From NCBI RefSeq assembly GCF_002865645.1, contig NW_020194512.1, positions 1,777,183-1,841,182 on the forward strand: a stretch of 64,000 nt of DNA, given 5' to 3'. The first letter of the stretch is position 1. Every line of letters starts with the position of its first letter. The translations under genes and the position numbers were made by a program. The notes under the pieces were generated by a model, which saw nothing but the letters and a program-made list of their open reading frames with translations, was not told the origin of the DNA and did no database searches. Source of the stretch: Hyaloscypha bicolor E (Eukaryota; Ascomycota; Leotiomycetes; Helotiales; Hyaloscyphaceae). Shown piece after piece: positions 9,600 to 21,899 of the stretch.

Positions 9600-12500
9600 T
9601 ATAGAATAAGCTATAAAGGATATATTTATAGGATTTAAATTTATTATAGTTTCGGGATTTAGTATTCTTTATAATATTAAAAATAAATATATTAGAATTC
9701 TCTTTCTTTATTATAATCTAATCTTATATTTCTTTAGTATTATTAATATTCTTTTATAATTATTTTATTACTAAAAGCTCTTTATATATAATATTAATAT
9801 TTATTTTAGAAAAATAGATTACTAAGAAATAAGTTTTAAAATATTTAAGAGCTAGAAGCTTATAAATTATAAGATTAGAAATTTTCAAAGAGTTTCTAAT
9901 TAATTAAAGTTTTACTAAAAAAGAAAAAGAGTTTTAGAAAATAAAAGATATCTATTTATAATTATTTAGTAACTAGTAATAAACTAATATAAAGGAAGTT
10001 AATATATAACTAAAATATAAAAAGATTAGATTATAAAATTTTAAATAAAAGGCTTTTTTTCTTAATACTACTATATTTAATTTCTTTTAGATCTTATATA
10101 AAGTATTATAAGAAATTAAAATAAAATATAAAAGCTTTAAAAATTATATGAAATTATTAAAAGTAAAGTTATAGTAATTATAATTATTTTATTTAGGAAA
10201 ATTATATATTTAAATAAATTCTTTTATATTATTTTTTCTATTTTCTATTACTTATAATTAAGGTACTTTCTTAATACTAATTATATTTTAAAAGAACTCG
10301 AATTTATTTCTTATAAGTAGTTTTATAAGCCTATTTATTAATTAAAAATTAGTAGAAATATATTCTAGTTCTATTTATTTTATTATAATAGCCTCTTATA
10401 TTTACTTTTTCCGAATATTAATATATTTTATTTAAATATAAAATTAGTTATTTTTTGCAAATATAGTTATTCTTTAATTATTATAATAATTTATTTCTTT
10501 TAAAGAGTTTAAGTCAGGAAATAATTTAGTTAAATTACTTCTTTAGCTACTTATATCTGAGTTATAATCTCGGATTTATAAAAAGAAAAAGTAATAGTAA
10601 TATTTTTTTTTAAAAAACTAGCTAATAATACTATTATTTATATTAAAAATAAAACTATTAATTAATTATTAAATATTTCTATTATTTGCTTAGTTTATAT
10701 TTAAATAGCCTATTAATATCTAAAGATCTCTATAATATATAAATTAATATATAAGTATATTTTATAAATACTATAAAATTCTTTTTATTATAATAATATA
10801 TTTAGCTATTAGATTTATAGTAAATTAACTAATTATAGATATTATAAAAGTAATATTAGAATAAAATCCGACTATAATATATATAAGAAAGCTAATTAGC
10901 TTCTAATATTTCTTAATTTCAAATAAAAAAGCTAGATAATTCTTTAATATAAAAATAAGATTATTTCTATTTGAATTTATTAGAATTATAACTGGTTTAT
11001 AATTTTCTATATTAAAATCCCGGAATATCTTTATAATATAAGACTATTATCTAAGATAAAATATATAATTTAAATGGTTTTATATAATTATTATATTTAG
11101 GTAAAAGTTAATAGCTTTAAGATTACTTATTTGAAATCATTTATTAAAGACTTATTTAAATATATTAATTTCTTTATAATTTCTTCTAGTAATTAATAAA
11201 TTATTTATATAAATAGTAATAATAATATTCTTTTTATAAAAAATACTAGTATTATTAGTATCTAATAATTAGAAATCGAATTTATTAAAGGAATTCTAAT
11301 AATATATTATATTATATTTAAAAGATTTACTTTAAATTATAAAATATATAATTAAGTTTATAAATCTTAATTAATCTGTTTTTAAGACTAGTTAGTTATT
11401 TTATATAAACTATTTCTTCTATTTTCTTATATAAAAATACGGTTTTAATATTTATTTAATTAATCTTGTAATTAAAAGCAGCTATAATAGTAAAAATAAG
11501 CTTATAGCTTATTAGTTTAATAATTATAATAAAAGTTTTATTAAAATTAATTTCTTTTTTTAATTAATTTTTCCGGATTATTTATTAGGCCTTATATTAG
11601 ATAATTTAGTTATATAATTCTTATTTATATTTATATATTTATTTATTAAATAGAATTTACTAATTTATTAAATAGTTAATTAGTATTTAGGTTTTATTCT
11701 TTTATAAAAACGAGAACTTTTTCTTTATTATATCTATTTATTTATTAAAGTCCGGATCTATTATAGCTTTTTTAAAATATTATAGCTCGAATAGTTCTAA
11801 TAAGTTAGTTTCTATAAAAGAAATCTTAGCTATAAGATATAAGAACTAATTAAGCTTAGATTTATTATAGACTTTCAAACTAGTATTTTATATAGCTAAT
11901 AGTATTATAAAAGAAATAAAATCTAGAAAATTAAAGTCTAAATAATTAAAGTCTAAATATTTATTTATTCGGCTATTAACTAGTATTATTATTTGAAATA
12001 ATAAAAAATACTCGATTATAAAATATTTATTTACTTAATTATCTAGTAAAGAAATAAATAATAGAATTAATTTATAAAATATTAAGAATTTAAGAGAAAT
12101 AGAAATAAAATTTTCTAATTAGTTTCTTATTAATAGAATTTTAATAATAGATCGAGCCTATTACCTGAATTATTTCTAAAATGAATTTGAAAGGCTTAAT
12201 ATAATAATAGGCTATAGGATTCTTAGCTTATATAATAATAGCTAAAAGAAATCTAATAAAATATTTATATTATTATTATAAATAATTTTAATATAGCAGA
12301 TATATTTCTTAAAGAAATTAAATAGATTAGATATTACTAAATATTTTAAACTAGCTATAGGCTTAAAAATTTATAAGTATAATATTATATTAGAATAAGT
12401 ATTAGGCCCGAATTTAAAAAACTTTTCTTAAATAAATATAAAAAACTTTTCTATAATATATATAATATAGACCTTAAATATATAATTATTATTTATAAGA

Positions 12501-13830
12501 ATTTAGTAAATATTATTATTTTTATATCTAATAAAGTATTCTTTTATTATTTAATTTTTCTTTAATTTCTTTTTATTTTATTTATTAGTTATAAACTAGA
12601 TATAAAATCTAATAATATAGAAATAATTAATAAATAATTTATAAAAGTTCTTTATTTAGAAAAGTATTATATTAAAAATATTATAGAATTATTATATATA
12701 GAAATAAACTATAATTTAGAGTAATTCGGGCTATTATTTATTCGGGAATTTGGAATTTTTTAAAAGTATTTTAATAATAGTTTATAGTATTTATTTAATT
12801 CTTTCTATAACTTTATTTATTTCCGAATTATATAATTTAAATAATTTAAAATAAACTTCGGTTTTTATAAAATAAAGCTAAAAGGCCTTAGAAATAAATT
12901 CTCTCTTATTATTTATTTATAATTATATAATTCGTTTATAATAAAATTATTAGAAGAATTTAAATTTAGCTAGTAATTCGAACTTATATTTTATAATATA
13001 ATACTTGACTTTTTTAGTCTTATTATAATAGAAATAGAAAAAATATTCTATACTATTTTCTATTATATATAAGAAGCTAATTATATTTATATAAATTAGT
13101 TTATTCGGGTATTTTTCTAATATAATATATCTTTTATAAATTATTTTTATTATATAGTCTTTAAAATAAGCTTTATAAATATAAAATATTAAAGACTTAT
13201 AAAAGCTTAGATTCTTTATTATATTCTTAAGTTTAATTAGATCTTCTTTAATAAAATATTTAAAATATTTAAATTATATAATATATATTTCTTTTATAAT
13301 AAATACTATAAGTATTTAATACTAGAATATTAATTATATTAGCTTAAATAAATAAAAGATTTCCTTAAAATAAATAATATAAACTTATTACTTTTAGTAT
13401 AAATTATAAGTTTTCTAATTATATTTAAATTATTAGATTTATTTCTTAGATATTAAGAAATTAATATTAAGATAAAAGAAGTTATATAAAATAAAGACTA
13501 TAAATATAATTAGTTTATTTCCTTTAATTTCAAGAATAGCTCTATATTTATTAAGTTATATTTTTATATTTTTTTTAAATAAAATCGAGATATAATAAAA
13601 GATTTATTTTAAGATCTAAATAGAAAATAATATTAGATATTTATAGCTATTTATAGCTATTTAAAATCCCTTTTTATTATTTAAACTAGTAAAACTATTA
13701 TTTCTTTCTTTTATAATACTAGGCTATATTTACTAATATTTATAATCTAATTAATTTAAAAAACTTTTATTTATAGAATATATATTAAATATTAGTATAG
13801 CTATTTCTTTAGAAGTTATATATATAGTTA
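9600..13830 (-). pseudogene. Copia pol remnant: protease, integrase, RT, RNase H
   Basis: Read through stops on the minus strand. Integrase-like sequence lies at about 12000-13150 (NKLIYINIISFLYI for the region after the first catalytic Asp; later VIERIKQILQTIIKILLKN, the copia pattern for the segment after the catalytic Glu). RT shows a KLNYILYNLK-type copia signature near 11380 and IIITIYINNLLIT, with the catalytic box as YINN at 11200-11211 instead of YVDD. After it come IFRDFNIENYKPV (near 11030) and an RNase H-side stretch IGYLNIN near 10690, the mutated DADWAGD region. All catalytic Asp codons I could place have become Asn. The element cannot encode a functional protein. Confidence 0.7.
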
Positions 13831-13832
13831 CG

Positions 13833-14121
13833 AAATACGGGATACGAGATATAAGTAATAAGATATAAGTAATAAAATATAAATAATAGAACATAAGATA
13901 CGAGATATTACGCTCTACTGCTTTACTAGTAAATTTAGCGTCACGTGATTGCGATAACGCATATAGCTGGCTAGTATTTAGAATACTAAAGCTCTTATAC
14001 TTACGAGCTTCCCTCCTTAGTTTAGAATCCTCGGATTAAGAGCTATTTTATCTTGCTTTTCAAGCCCAGAAACCCGGTTTCATAATACGAGATATAGTTA
14101 TATAACCTTATATCTTATTAG
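13833..14121. repeat. LTR-like ~290-bp insert in the copia element
   Basis: A GC-richer block with CACGTG at 13942-13947 lies in heavily mutated copia sequence. It starts GTTACGAAATACGGG and ends TCTTATTAGTAAC, so GTTAC and GTAAC face each other at its ends; a 15-bp inverted match (TAATAAGATATAAG) lies just inside. The left part has short repeats of ATAAGTAATAAGAT. These features suit a solo LTR or a MITE. No second copy is present in the window and no target duplication was seen. Confidence 0.35.
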
Positions 14122-14129
14122 TAACTCGA

Positions 14130-16600
14130 CTAGTAAACTAGATTTCTTTAGACTTAGTAGATTTAGGAATTATATATTAATACTATAATACTATAATTTC
14201 TATTTCTAAACAATAACTTTACTAACTTATATAAATAGTATTTCACGATTATATAATAGTATTATATATTTCTAGTAAACTAATATTAAATATAGCTATA
14301 AATAAACTAAATATAAGAGATTATAATATTTAATAGGTTTTACTAGAAAGTATTAAGAATTTAATAATTAAGATATTAAAGAATATAAATAGTAAGAACT
14401 TTAGAGTTTAAAAAATAAATATTTAAAAATATATAAGTAATTATATAAATAAAAATAAGACTTAGAAAAGTATTTTATAACTATTTTATATAATTAAAAT
14501 AAGTAAAAGTACTAATAAAATAATACCTAATATAAATAAAGCTATATATTAAAATAGAATTAAGGTTTAAATATAGGCTCGAGTTTATAGGTTTTTATAT
14601 TATAATTAAAAATATATATTAATTATAAGTTTTAGTTATAAAATAGTTTTATTTTATTAAATTAGAAAACAGGCTCGAATTGTAATATAATATATTTATA
14701 AATAGCCAGGTATTTATAAGTAATTATTAAAAGCTCTTTTTATTTAGAAATAGATTAGTTTCTAGAAAATAATTTTAATTTCTATTTTACTTATTTCTTT
14801 TCTTAGTATTTCTTAAAAGCAGCTTTTAAATAAGAATATTTAATTATATATTCTATTTTAGTATAATATAGTTTTTTATAATATTTATATTTAATATTTA
14901 TTTTATTTTCTTCTCGATTTATATATAATAAAAAAGTTGTTTAATTAGATAATTATTATATTAGAGTTTCTTTTCTTTATATAGCTTATATAAATTTAGA
15001 GAAAATTATATTTATTTTAGCTATATTAATAAAATTATTATAAAAGATCTAGTATAATTTAAAAATATTATATATAAATAGAAAATTATTTAAATATAGT
15101 TCTATTATTTAGAATATAAATAATTAGATATTTTTAGAAAAAAGAAATAATTTATTATTAAATTTTGTAAATATATTATTAAATTTTATAAATATATTAT
15201 TAAATTTTATAATATTAATATAATTATTAAAATAGAAATTAAGAAAGTTATTTTAAAAGTAATTAAAGATAATAATATCTTATAAATAAAATTAGTTCTT
15301 AAAAGAAATAAAGAATAGCTTGAAATTAGACTTTTATATATCTTTTATAAGATTATATTTTTTAATTTTAATATAAAGAAAAGTAGTTAAACTAAATTTA
15401 TTATTTATAATATTTTTTTCTTAAACTTGAAATTTCTTTTATTTATTAAATTAAGCTTAATAAGCTTCTTATATTTTAGTAAAGGGCTCTATAAATCTAA
15501 CTAGTCTAAAAATAGTTTTATTTAGAAGCTTTTAGTAAAAATAGTTCTTATTAATAAAAGTATTATTAAATTTTTAATATTAGTTAATCTAATTAGATTT
15601 ATTAAGTTCCGGAATAATAATAAGAACTAAAAATATAAATAGTCTAGTTTCTAAAGCTATTATTAAATATTACTCGTTTAGTTAAATAGTTAAATATAAA
15701 GTATTTAATAGAAATATTATTAATCTAGTTTAATTAAAATTAAATAATATTTAATAATTCTTTAATTAAATCTCTTTTATATATTTATAGTTTAGGTTTT
15801 AATTTAATAATTAAAAAGAAATATAGGTAATAGAAATCTAAGGCTTAAAGAGTTTAAGACCTTAATATTTATATAAATATATTTAAAGAAAGCTTTAATT
15901 TCTAAATTAATATAATTAGAATTAGAGTTTTAATTGAATTTAGTATTAAAGGATTTAATTAGAGTATTAATAAAAGTATATATATAATAAGAAAATAAAT
16001 TAGATTAGAAAAGAAATATATTTTATAATTAAATAATTTTATAAATTCGAGTATTTTTTAATAAAATAAATAATTTATTTATAAGAAATACTTATTTTAA
16101 AACTATTTATAGCTCTTGAATTATTAGTTCTTTAATTATTTATTCTATTATTAGTTAAGTAAAATAAAGAAATTAGTTAATAAAAGAAATAAAGAATTTA
16201 GAAATTGAAATATTAGAATTCTTATTAATTATCTAATAAGGTTTACTAGAATTATATTATTAGATTTACTAGTATTTTAGTATTTATATAACTTTTAAAT
16301 TAGTATAATAAAATAGAAAATTCTAATATTAAGAAATTAGGAAATAAAAATAGTTTATAAAAATAATTAATTTATTAGTTTTAGAAATAAAAAAGAACTT
16401 ATATTAATATTTTATATAAAATATAGATTATTAAATAGATCTAGATATATCTAAAGAATTATATTTATTATTTTTTAAAATAAAAAGAAAATCTAATATC
16501 TTAGTAATTTTAATAATAATTAAGGAATTTATATTTTTAATTTAATTTTATATAAAGGCTTATAAAACCAAGTATTTTTAGTTTAGAATTATTCGTTTAT
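14130..16600 (-). pseudogene. Copia gag remnant (minus copy)
   Basis: The minus strand aligns by eye over more than 1 kb with the plus-strand copia gag at 19900-21540; for example GATAATAGCTTTAGAAACT and GCTACTATTCCGGACC have near matches here. The frame is full of TAA and TAG codons. Gag would form the element's particle. The region after the shared part (14200-15000, minus) is Lys/Arg-rich and might hold the nucleic-acid-binding tail, but no zinc knuckle is intact. A 21-bp triplication at 15154-15216 interrupts the alignment with the other copy. Confidence 0.55.
15154..15216. repeat. Three tandem 21-bp repeats
   Basis: The unit ATTATTAAATTTTRTAAATAT occurs at 15154, 15175 and 15196, with one G/A difference and a slightly diverged third copy. 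It lies in the copia gag remnant and is absent from the related copy at 21250-21330. Confidence 0.8.
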
Positions 16601-16656
16601 AAAATAATAATTAGATTAGGTAACTTAGTTCTATAGAAGTTACTAGGCTTAGAACC

Positions 16657-16768
16657 TATTAAATATATATATATAAATAAATTAAGTCTTAATTAATTTC
16701 TTATAAAATAAGAGGTAAATAAAGTCTATTTTATATATATATAATATATTATATAACTATATTTAATA
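16657..16768 (-). repeat. Copia LTR (minus copy), with primer-binding region alongside
   Basis: Reverse complement of the LTR at 19673-19836, shortened by internal loss of about 50 bp. On the element strand it starts TATTAAATA (from TGTTAAATA) and ends TTTAATA (from TTTAACA). The adjoining 16636-16656 reads GGTTCTAAGCCTAGTAACTTC on the minus strand, matching GGTTCTGAGTCCGGCGACTTC beside the plus copy, which is the expected place of the primer-binding site. Confidence 0.6.
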
Positions 16769-17410
16769 ACCTAATTAGAATCGCGATTTTTTATTAAGTT
16801 AATTAAATATATATTAGAATCTTAATATAATATAACTTCAAATACGGAATTTATTATATAAGAATGAAATTAAGCAAGATTATATAAAAACTAATTCCTG
16901 TATTTATTTACTAAGATAAAGATTTAATTAAATTTAAATCTTATAAAAAAGCTATAAATAGTTCTAATAAAAATAATTAAATTAAATTCATAAAAATAAA
17001 ACTAGATATTTTAAAAAATAATAATACTTAGAATCTAATATCTAGATCTAATAATATTAAAGTATTAAAAAGTTAATAAATATATAAGATTAAAAATTTT
17101 AAAATTTTAATTCTTATATTTAAATTTAGATTTATAATAAAAAACTTTAAATAATTATATAAACTAAATTATATTAAAACTTATATTAATATTATTAAGT
17201 AAATAATATAAAAATTAGTTTTTATATTAGCTATATTATATAATTTAATTATATTTAAACCTAATATAGTTTTAGCCTTTATATAAGAAGTAATTAATAC
17301 TTTATTATATTTAGAATAATTAAAAGGCTTTATAAACTCTAAATATTCTAATTATATATTAAAACTAAATAATATTAAATAAATATATATATATAAATTA
17401 TTTATTTATT
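16769..17410 (+). pseudogene. Fragment of a copia-type RT, plus strand
   Basis: Reading through stops at about 17160-17400 gives a stretch resembling the N-terminal half of copia RT: KLNYIKTYINIIKQ, then KLVFILAILYNLIIFKP, VLAFIQEVINTLLYLEQLKG and YILKLNNIKQ. The last three correspond to the VDVxxAFLxGxLxEEIYMxQPxGF and VCxLxKxLYGLKQ signatures. The fragment runs opposite to the neighbouring minus-strand copia element and is cut off at about 17410. No other domain could be placed. Confidence 0.4.
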
Positions 17411-18135
17411 ATTAATTAATATTTAGGGCTATAATTAGCCGACCTCTCGAAAAATATAAGAATATACTACTAAGCTAAGGATTTAATATAAAGTTCTATT
17501 AAGAGGAAATACTAAAACTATAAGAAGAAAAAGGCCTTTCTTTTTCTAATAGCCCTAGGTTTCTTATTCTATAGTATTTTAGTATTCTTATAAATCTTTA
17601 AGAAAGTAGTTTATATTATAATAATATGTAGCTATAAGAACTTATAAGAACTAATCTTTTCTAATAAATAGAATAATACCTTTCTTATATACTATTACTC
17701 AAGTTCTTTTATAATTCAGATATCTAAGCCCGACTCTTTTTTTTATTTTCTTAATATCTTATACTTCTCCTTATATTTATAGAAATACCAAGTCCTTAGG
17801 CTTGCTTTTATAGGAGAATTCCTCTATTATATAGCTAGTTCGAGAATAAGTTAAGAGAATTAAAAAGGCTATAGTATTTATCTCAATTTCTCTTACTATT
17901 CCTATAAATATATTTCTCCTAAATATATAGTAAATTAAGTAAGAAAGAAAGAATTAAAATTAAAATTATAATTATAAGTCTTATTAAATAGAAGTTTAAG
18001 CTTCTATAAAGGTACTATACCGCTAGCTTATATAAAACCGGATCGGGTAATAAAGGAAATTCTCTTTATATTTACTTATAACTTAATCTTGGCCCTATAC
18101 CCGAGTATAGGTTAATAGCTTATATTATAAGAAAA
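17411..18135. other. Unassigned, moderately AT-rich, no gene seen
   Basis: Less AT-rich than its neighbours and not obviously RIP-saturated, with short CCGG and GCTAGC motifs surviving. No open frame longer than a few dozen codons, no LTR match and no domain recognised on either strand. Confidence 0.5.
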
Positions 18136-18297
18136 TATTAAATTATTACAGGCTATATATATATATAAATCAAGTTTTAATTAATTTCTTATAAAATAGA
18201 AAATAGATAAAGTTTATTTTATATATATATTTATATTAGCTAGTTAGTTTTATATATAGTTATATATATATAATATATTATATAATTATATTTAATA
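18136..18297 (-). repeat. Copia LTR, second minus-oriented copy
   Basis: Same family and orientation as 16657-16768 and the reverse of 19673-19836, sharing the TAATTAATTTCTTATAAAAT core and the TATATAATATATTATATAATTATATTTAATA end. It lacks the primer-binding sequence on its left, so it is a 3' LTR or a solo LTR. Confidence 0.6.
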
Positions 18298-19672
18298 CTT
18301 TTATTTAAGAATAATATTAGATAAAACTAGTATTCTTAAATAATCTATATTATAAAACATAAAAATAAAATAAATAAAAGTAGCTTAAATAATATCTTTC
18401 CTTATTTCTTTAATAGCCTGCTTTATTATTTTTCTTTTTCTCTTTTTCTAGATACTTTTTCTCTTACTTAATTACTAGCTTCTAATCTCTTTCTCTTATA
18501 TATTCTTTAATACCTTATTAAACTAATTTCGAGAGGTATTAGAAAAAGAACTTTAAGAAATAGTAATTAAGAATCTAGTAATAAATAACTCAAAAGCCAG
18601 AGATATTAGTATTTCAAGAATAGAAGAACTTAAAGAAATTAGTATATAAGATATAGAAATATTAAAAACTAATTAGAACTATAAAAAATATATTAAAATA
18701 TAAGAAAAAATAAATACTAGAGCTTTTAAAGCAAATAATAAGCCTTTAGTAAAGTTAGGAAAAATAGAAACTAGAATTATTATATTTTTCTTTTTTATAT
18801 CTAATTTATGAAATATAGATATAAGAAAGTAATTTATAAAAAGTAGTTTAGGTAATTTTATTAAAGATATTAGTAAATCCAAATTTATATTTTCTATATT
18901 TATTTCTAACTATTTGAGTTAATAAATAATTATATTATTATTAAAAACTAGCTTATATTTTCTATTTATTATAATTATTATAATATCTTTTATTTAATTC
19001 GGAACTAGTATTAAAATAATATTTAGGCGGCTTGTTTTCTAGTAAAAAGTAAGAGAAACTAGTTTTATAAATAAAGTAAAATAAAAGCGGAATTTAGAAA
19101 AGAATTATAATCTAAAGCAAGTTTATTATAATTTAAGAAATAAATAAATAAAAGAGATAGAATAAAAGAGAGATTTCTATTATTTATTTATTATATTAAT
19201 CCGGAATTACTAATATTAGTATTTCTCTATTTACTAAAGGGAAATTCTACTAATTCTTATTTTATAAAGTTTTCTAAAACTATTTGAAATATACTTTTAT
19301 ATATTATTTATTCGGGTTTCTACCGGGATTTATAATATAGAACAAGTTATTATTATTTATTAATTTCTAGTATTTCCGAATTTCTTTAATAAAAACGGCT
19401 TAAATTAGAATTAGCTTACTTTTATAAATTATAATACTAGAAGCTTTAATATTATTAGAATTAAAAATAAAAAGCTAAATATGCCTCTTTTTTATAAAAA
19501 AAATTTATATTATTTATATATAAAATAAATACTTATTATAATTCTTTTCTATTTCTATCTAATTAGTTATTTTTATAATAAAAAGTCTAAAGTAATTAGT
19601 AGTCTTAATATTATTATATTTAAGGAAGTAATTAGTTTTCTAAATATATTTATTAAAGACTAAAAAGATATT
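18298..19672. other. Degraded transposon sequence, probably 3' part of a copia element
   Basis: Lies between two LTRs of the same family in opposite orientation. Minus-strand translation shows only weak coherence (a Lys/Ile/Asn-rich run near 19300-19660). A 67-codon open stretch at 18679-18882 on the minus strand is Ile/Leu/Phe-rich and looks like low-complexity chance. No domain named. Confidence 0.35.
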
Positions 19673-19836
19673 TATTAAATATAATTATATAATATATTAT
19701 ATATATATAATTATATATAAGGCTAACTAGCTAGTATAAATATATATATAAGATAAGCTCTATTTATCTCTCATTTTATAAAATAATTAATAAGACTTTA
19801 CTTTTTACTTATATATTTATATAAATCTATTTAATA
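19673..19836 (+). repeat. Copia LTR, plus copy, followed by primer-binding region
   Basis: Starts TATTAAATATAATTATA and ends ATAAATCTATTTAATA; RIP would turn TG...CA ends into TA...TA. It is followed at 19837-19857 by GGTTCTGAGTCCGGCGACTTC. Two minus-oriented relatives lie at 16657 and 18136. Confidence 0.65.
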
Positions 19837-21548
19837 GGTTCTGAGTCCGGCGACTTCTATAAAGCTAAGTTACCTAACTATTATTTTAATAAATAGATAA
19901 ATCTAACTTAAAGAACTTGGCTCTATAAAAACCTTTAAGTAAAATTAAAATAAAGCCATATCTTACTTCTCAAATTATATTTAATATTAAGAGATACTAG
20001 TTCCTTTTTAACTTTTATAAGATAGCGGATATTATAATCTAATTAAAGGCTAAGAGAATTCGGATACTTAATAAGAATACTATTAAATTCATAATTAACT
20101 TCTTTATTTCGAATCTAATAAATTAATTAATCTAATATCCGAATATAATAAATAATAGCCTTTTCTTATTTCCTAGCTTCTAGAATTCAGAGTTTTTCCT
20201 AATAGACTAATAACTTAGTATTAAGCTATATAGATATTAAGGTATTAGTAGATCCAAAAATATAGATCTAGTAAACTTTAATTAAGTAATTTAATAAGAA
20301 TTCTAATACTTAATCTCTAACTTCTCTATTTCTTTACTAACTACCTGTTTTTATTATCTAATTATAGAGCAGATTATAGCTAAGGAACTCTTATATAAGA
20401 AGTTATAAATAATCTTAAAATAAGTATTTCTTATAAATAATTTATTTATTCTACCTGAAAATACTAAAACTTATTATATTATTTAATCTCAAGAAATACT
20501 TCTTTTCTAAACGGATTTATTTCCTTATTATACTTACTTGCTTCTTAATATACTATTCGAATTCTTTAATACTAATCGAGCCTCTAACTCTAATTATATT
20601 AAATTAATTCCTAATACTATCTTAATAGAAATCTATACTTAGTCTTTTACTTTAAGAGAATTAATTCTTAAACTATTATTTCTAATACTTCTCTTTAGAT
20701 TATAAGTTAAAACTTAATCTAATAAATAATAGAAACTAGTTAAGTAAAATACTCTTAATAGATATAATATAGATAATAAAGAATACTACTATAAATTCTA
20801 TTAAGAAGTTTATTAAATACTAATTAATTAACTAGGTAATCTTAGATAATAGCTTTAGAAACTCGGCTATTTGCCTCCTTTATTCTCGCTACTATTCCGG
20901 ACCTTAATAAGTCTAGCTAGATTAAATAATACTAAAGAATTAATAATACCCTTATTAATAAGAATTACCTTTACTAAAAGCTCTTAGATAGAACTCTTAT
21001 CTAACTATAAGTAGTTTAAAATATATAGTTCCCTATAGAAATATAAGAAAGCTATTAAATATAATTTAATAAATAAGAGAAACTCTAAATCCAAGAAAAA
21101 AGTATTATAAATAGTAAGTTTAAACTAATTACTCTTTTTTATACTAATAAAAAGAAATATAATCTTATAGATAATATATAGGAAATAGATCTCAAGTTAT
21201 TCTTTATTACTCTTAAAGAATATTTCTGTTCTTAAGATATTATAACTTTTAATTATTTATAAAATAATCTCCTAAACTTCTAATTTAATAATTATATAAA
21301 TATTATAAAATATAATAATGCTTTTATAAGACTTAATAGGAAGTTATTTCTCCTTTCTTAAAGTACCTAACTACTAGTATTATAAATAGTTAGTTTATAT
21401 TTAAATAATCTTTTATTTATATATAATATATTTAAATTCTATTAGATCTTATATAATAATTTTATAAATAAAATAAAAGCAAATATTATTCTTTCTAATC
21501 TTATATAAGCTATATAAAGAGAAAAAAGATTAATATAATAATTATTCA
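19837..21548 (+). pseudogene. Copia gag remnant (plus copy), cut by gypsy B
   Basis: The 5' untranslated and gag region follows the LTR. It is less mutated than its minus-strand relative at 14130-16600; stretches such as LGYLPPLFSLLFRTL (about 20870-20910) can be read through stops. It ends where the LTR of gypsy copy B begins at 21549, so B either inserted into this element or replaced its remainder. No zinc knuckle is visible before the cut. The assignment to copia gag rests on homology to the minus copy and on the LTR. Confidence 0.5.
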
Positions 21549-21800
21549 TATAATATATATAAAGTCGCACGTGACTTAAGAGCATGTAATAAACCTCGGA
21601 TATTATAGGTATTAATTAGAGAGATTAAAGGCCCTTTAATATTATAACTAATTACTATTTATATTATAAGTATTAGGCTTATAAATTACTAATTATATAT
21701 ATGTTATTAGGGCCTCCTATTTAGAAGGGGCTTTCCTGGACCTTATAAGAGAGATAGAGATTAGTTCTATACTAAATTTAATATTATAGTTTTATAACTT
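21549..21800 (+). repeat. 5' LTR of gypsy copy B (right limit approximate)
   Basis: Homologous to 2390-2654 on the other strand. It begins TATAATATATATAAAG (from TGTAATATATATA) and contains GCACGTGACTTAAGAGCATG. The right limit is a guess because no 3' LTR is available for comparison. Confidence 0.5.
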
Positions 21801-21899
21801 ACTAATTTATTCTATTATCTTATTACTTACTAATAAATATCTTATAAGCTAATCTTTCTACTCTTAAAGAAAATAGTTTAATAAGTAATTATATCTCGA

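Larger units (their letters stand above)
9560..16656 (-). mobile_element. Ty1/copia element, RIP-destroyed, interrupted by an LTR-like insert
   Basis: The order on the minus strand is LTR (16657-16768), primer-binding region (about 16636-16656), gag (16600 down to about 14130), protease and integrase (about 13800 to 11850), RT (about 11800 to 10900) and the tail of RT and RNase H (about 10900 to 9600). That is the copia order, with integrase before RT. The gag part matches the plus-strand copy at 19837-21548. The protease region is separated from gag by a 290-bp insert (13833-14121). No LTR was found at the left end near 9560, so the 3' end is lost or was never copied. TpG and CpA are almost absent throughout. 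Treating gag and pol as one element is an inference from order and orientation. Confidence 0.65.

Noticed and set aside
18679..18882. 67-codon minus-strand open frame, hydrophobic, as a small membrane protein
   Set aside because: Sits in RIP-degraded AT-rich sequence; the Ile/Leu/Phe/Lys content is what random AT-rich DNA gives.
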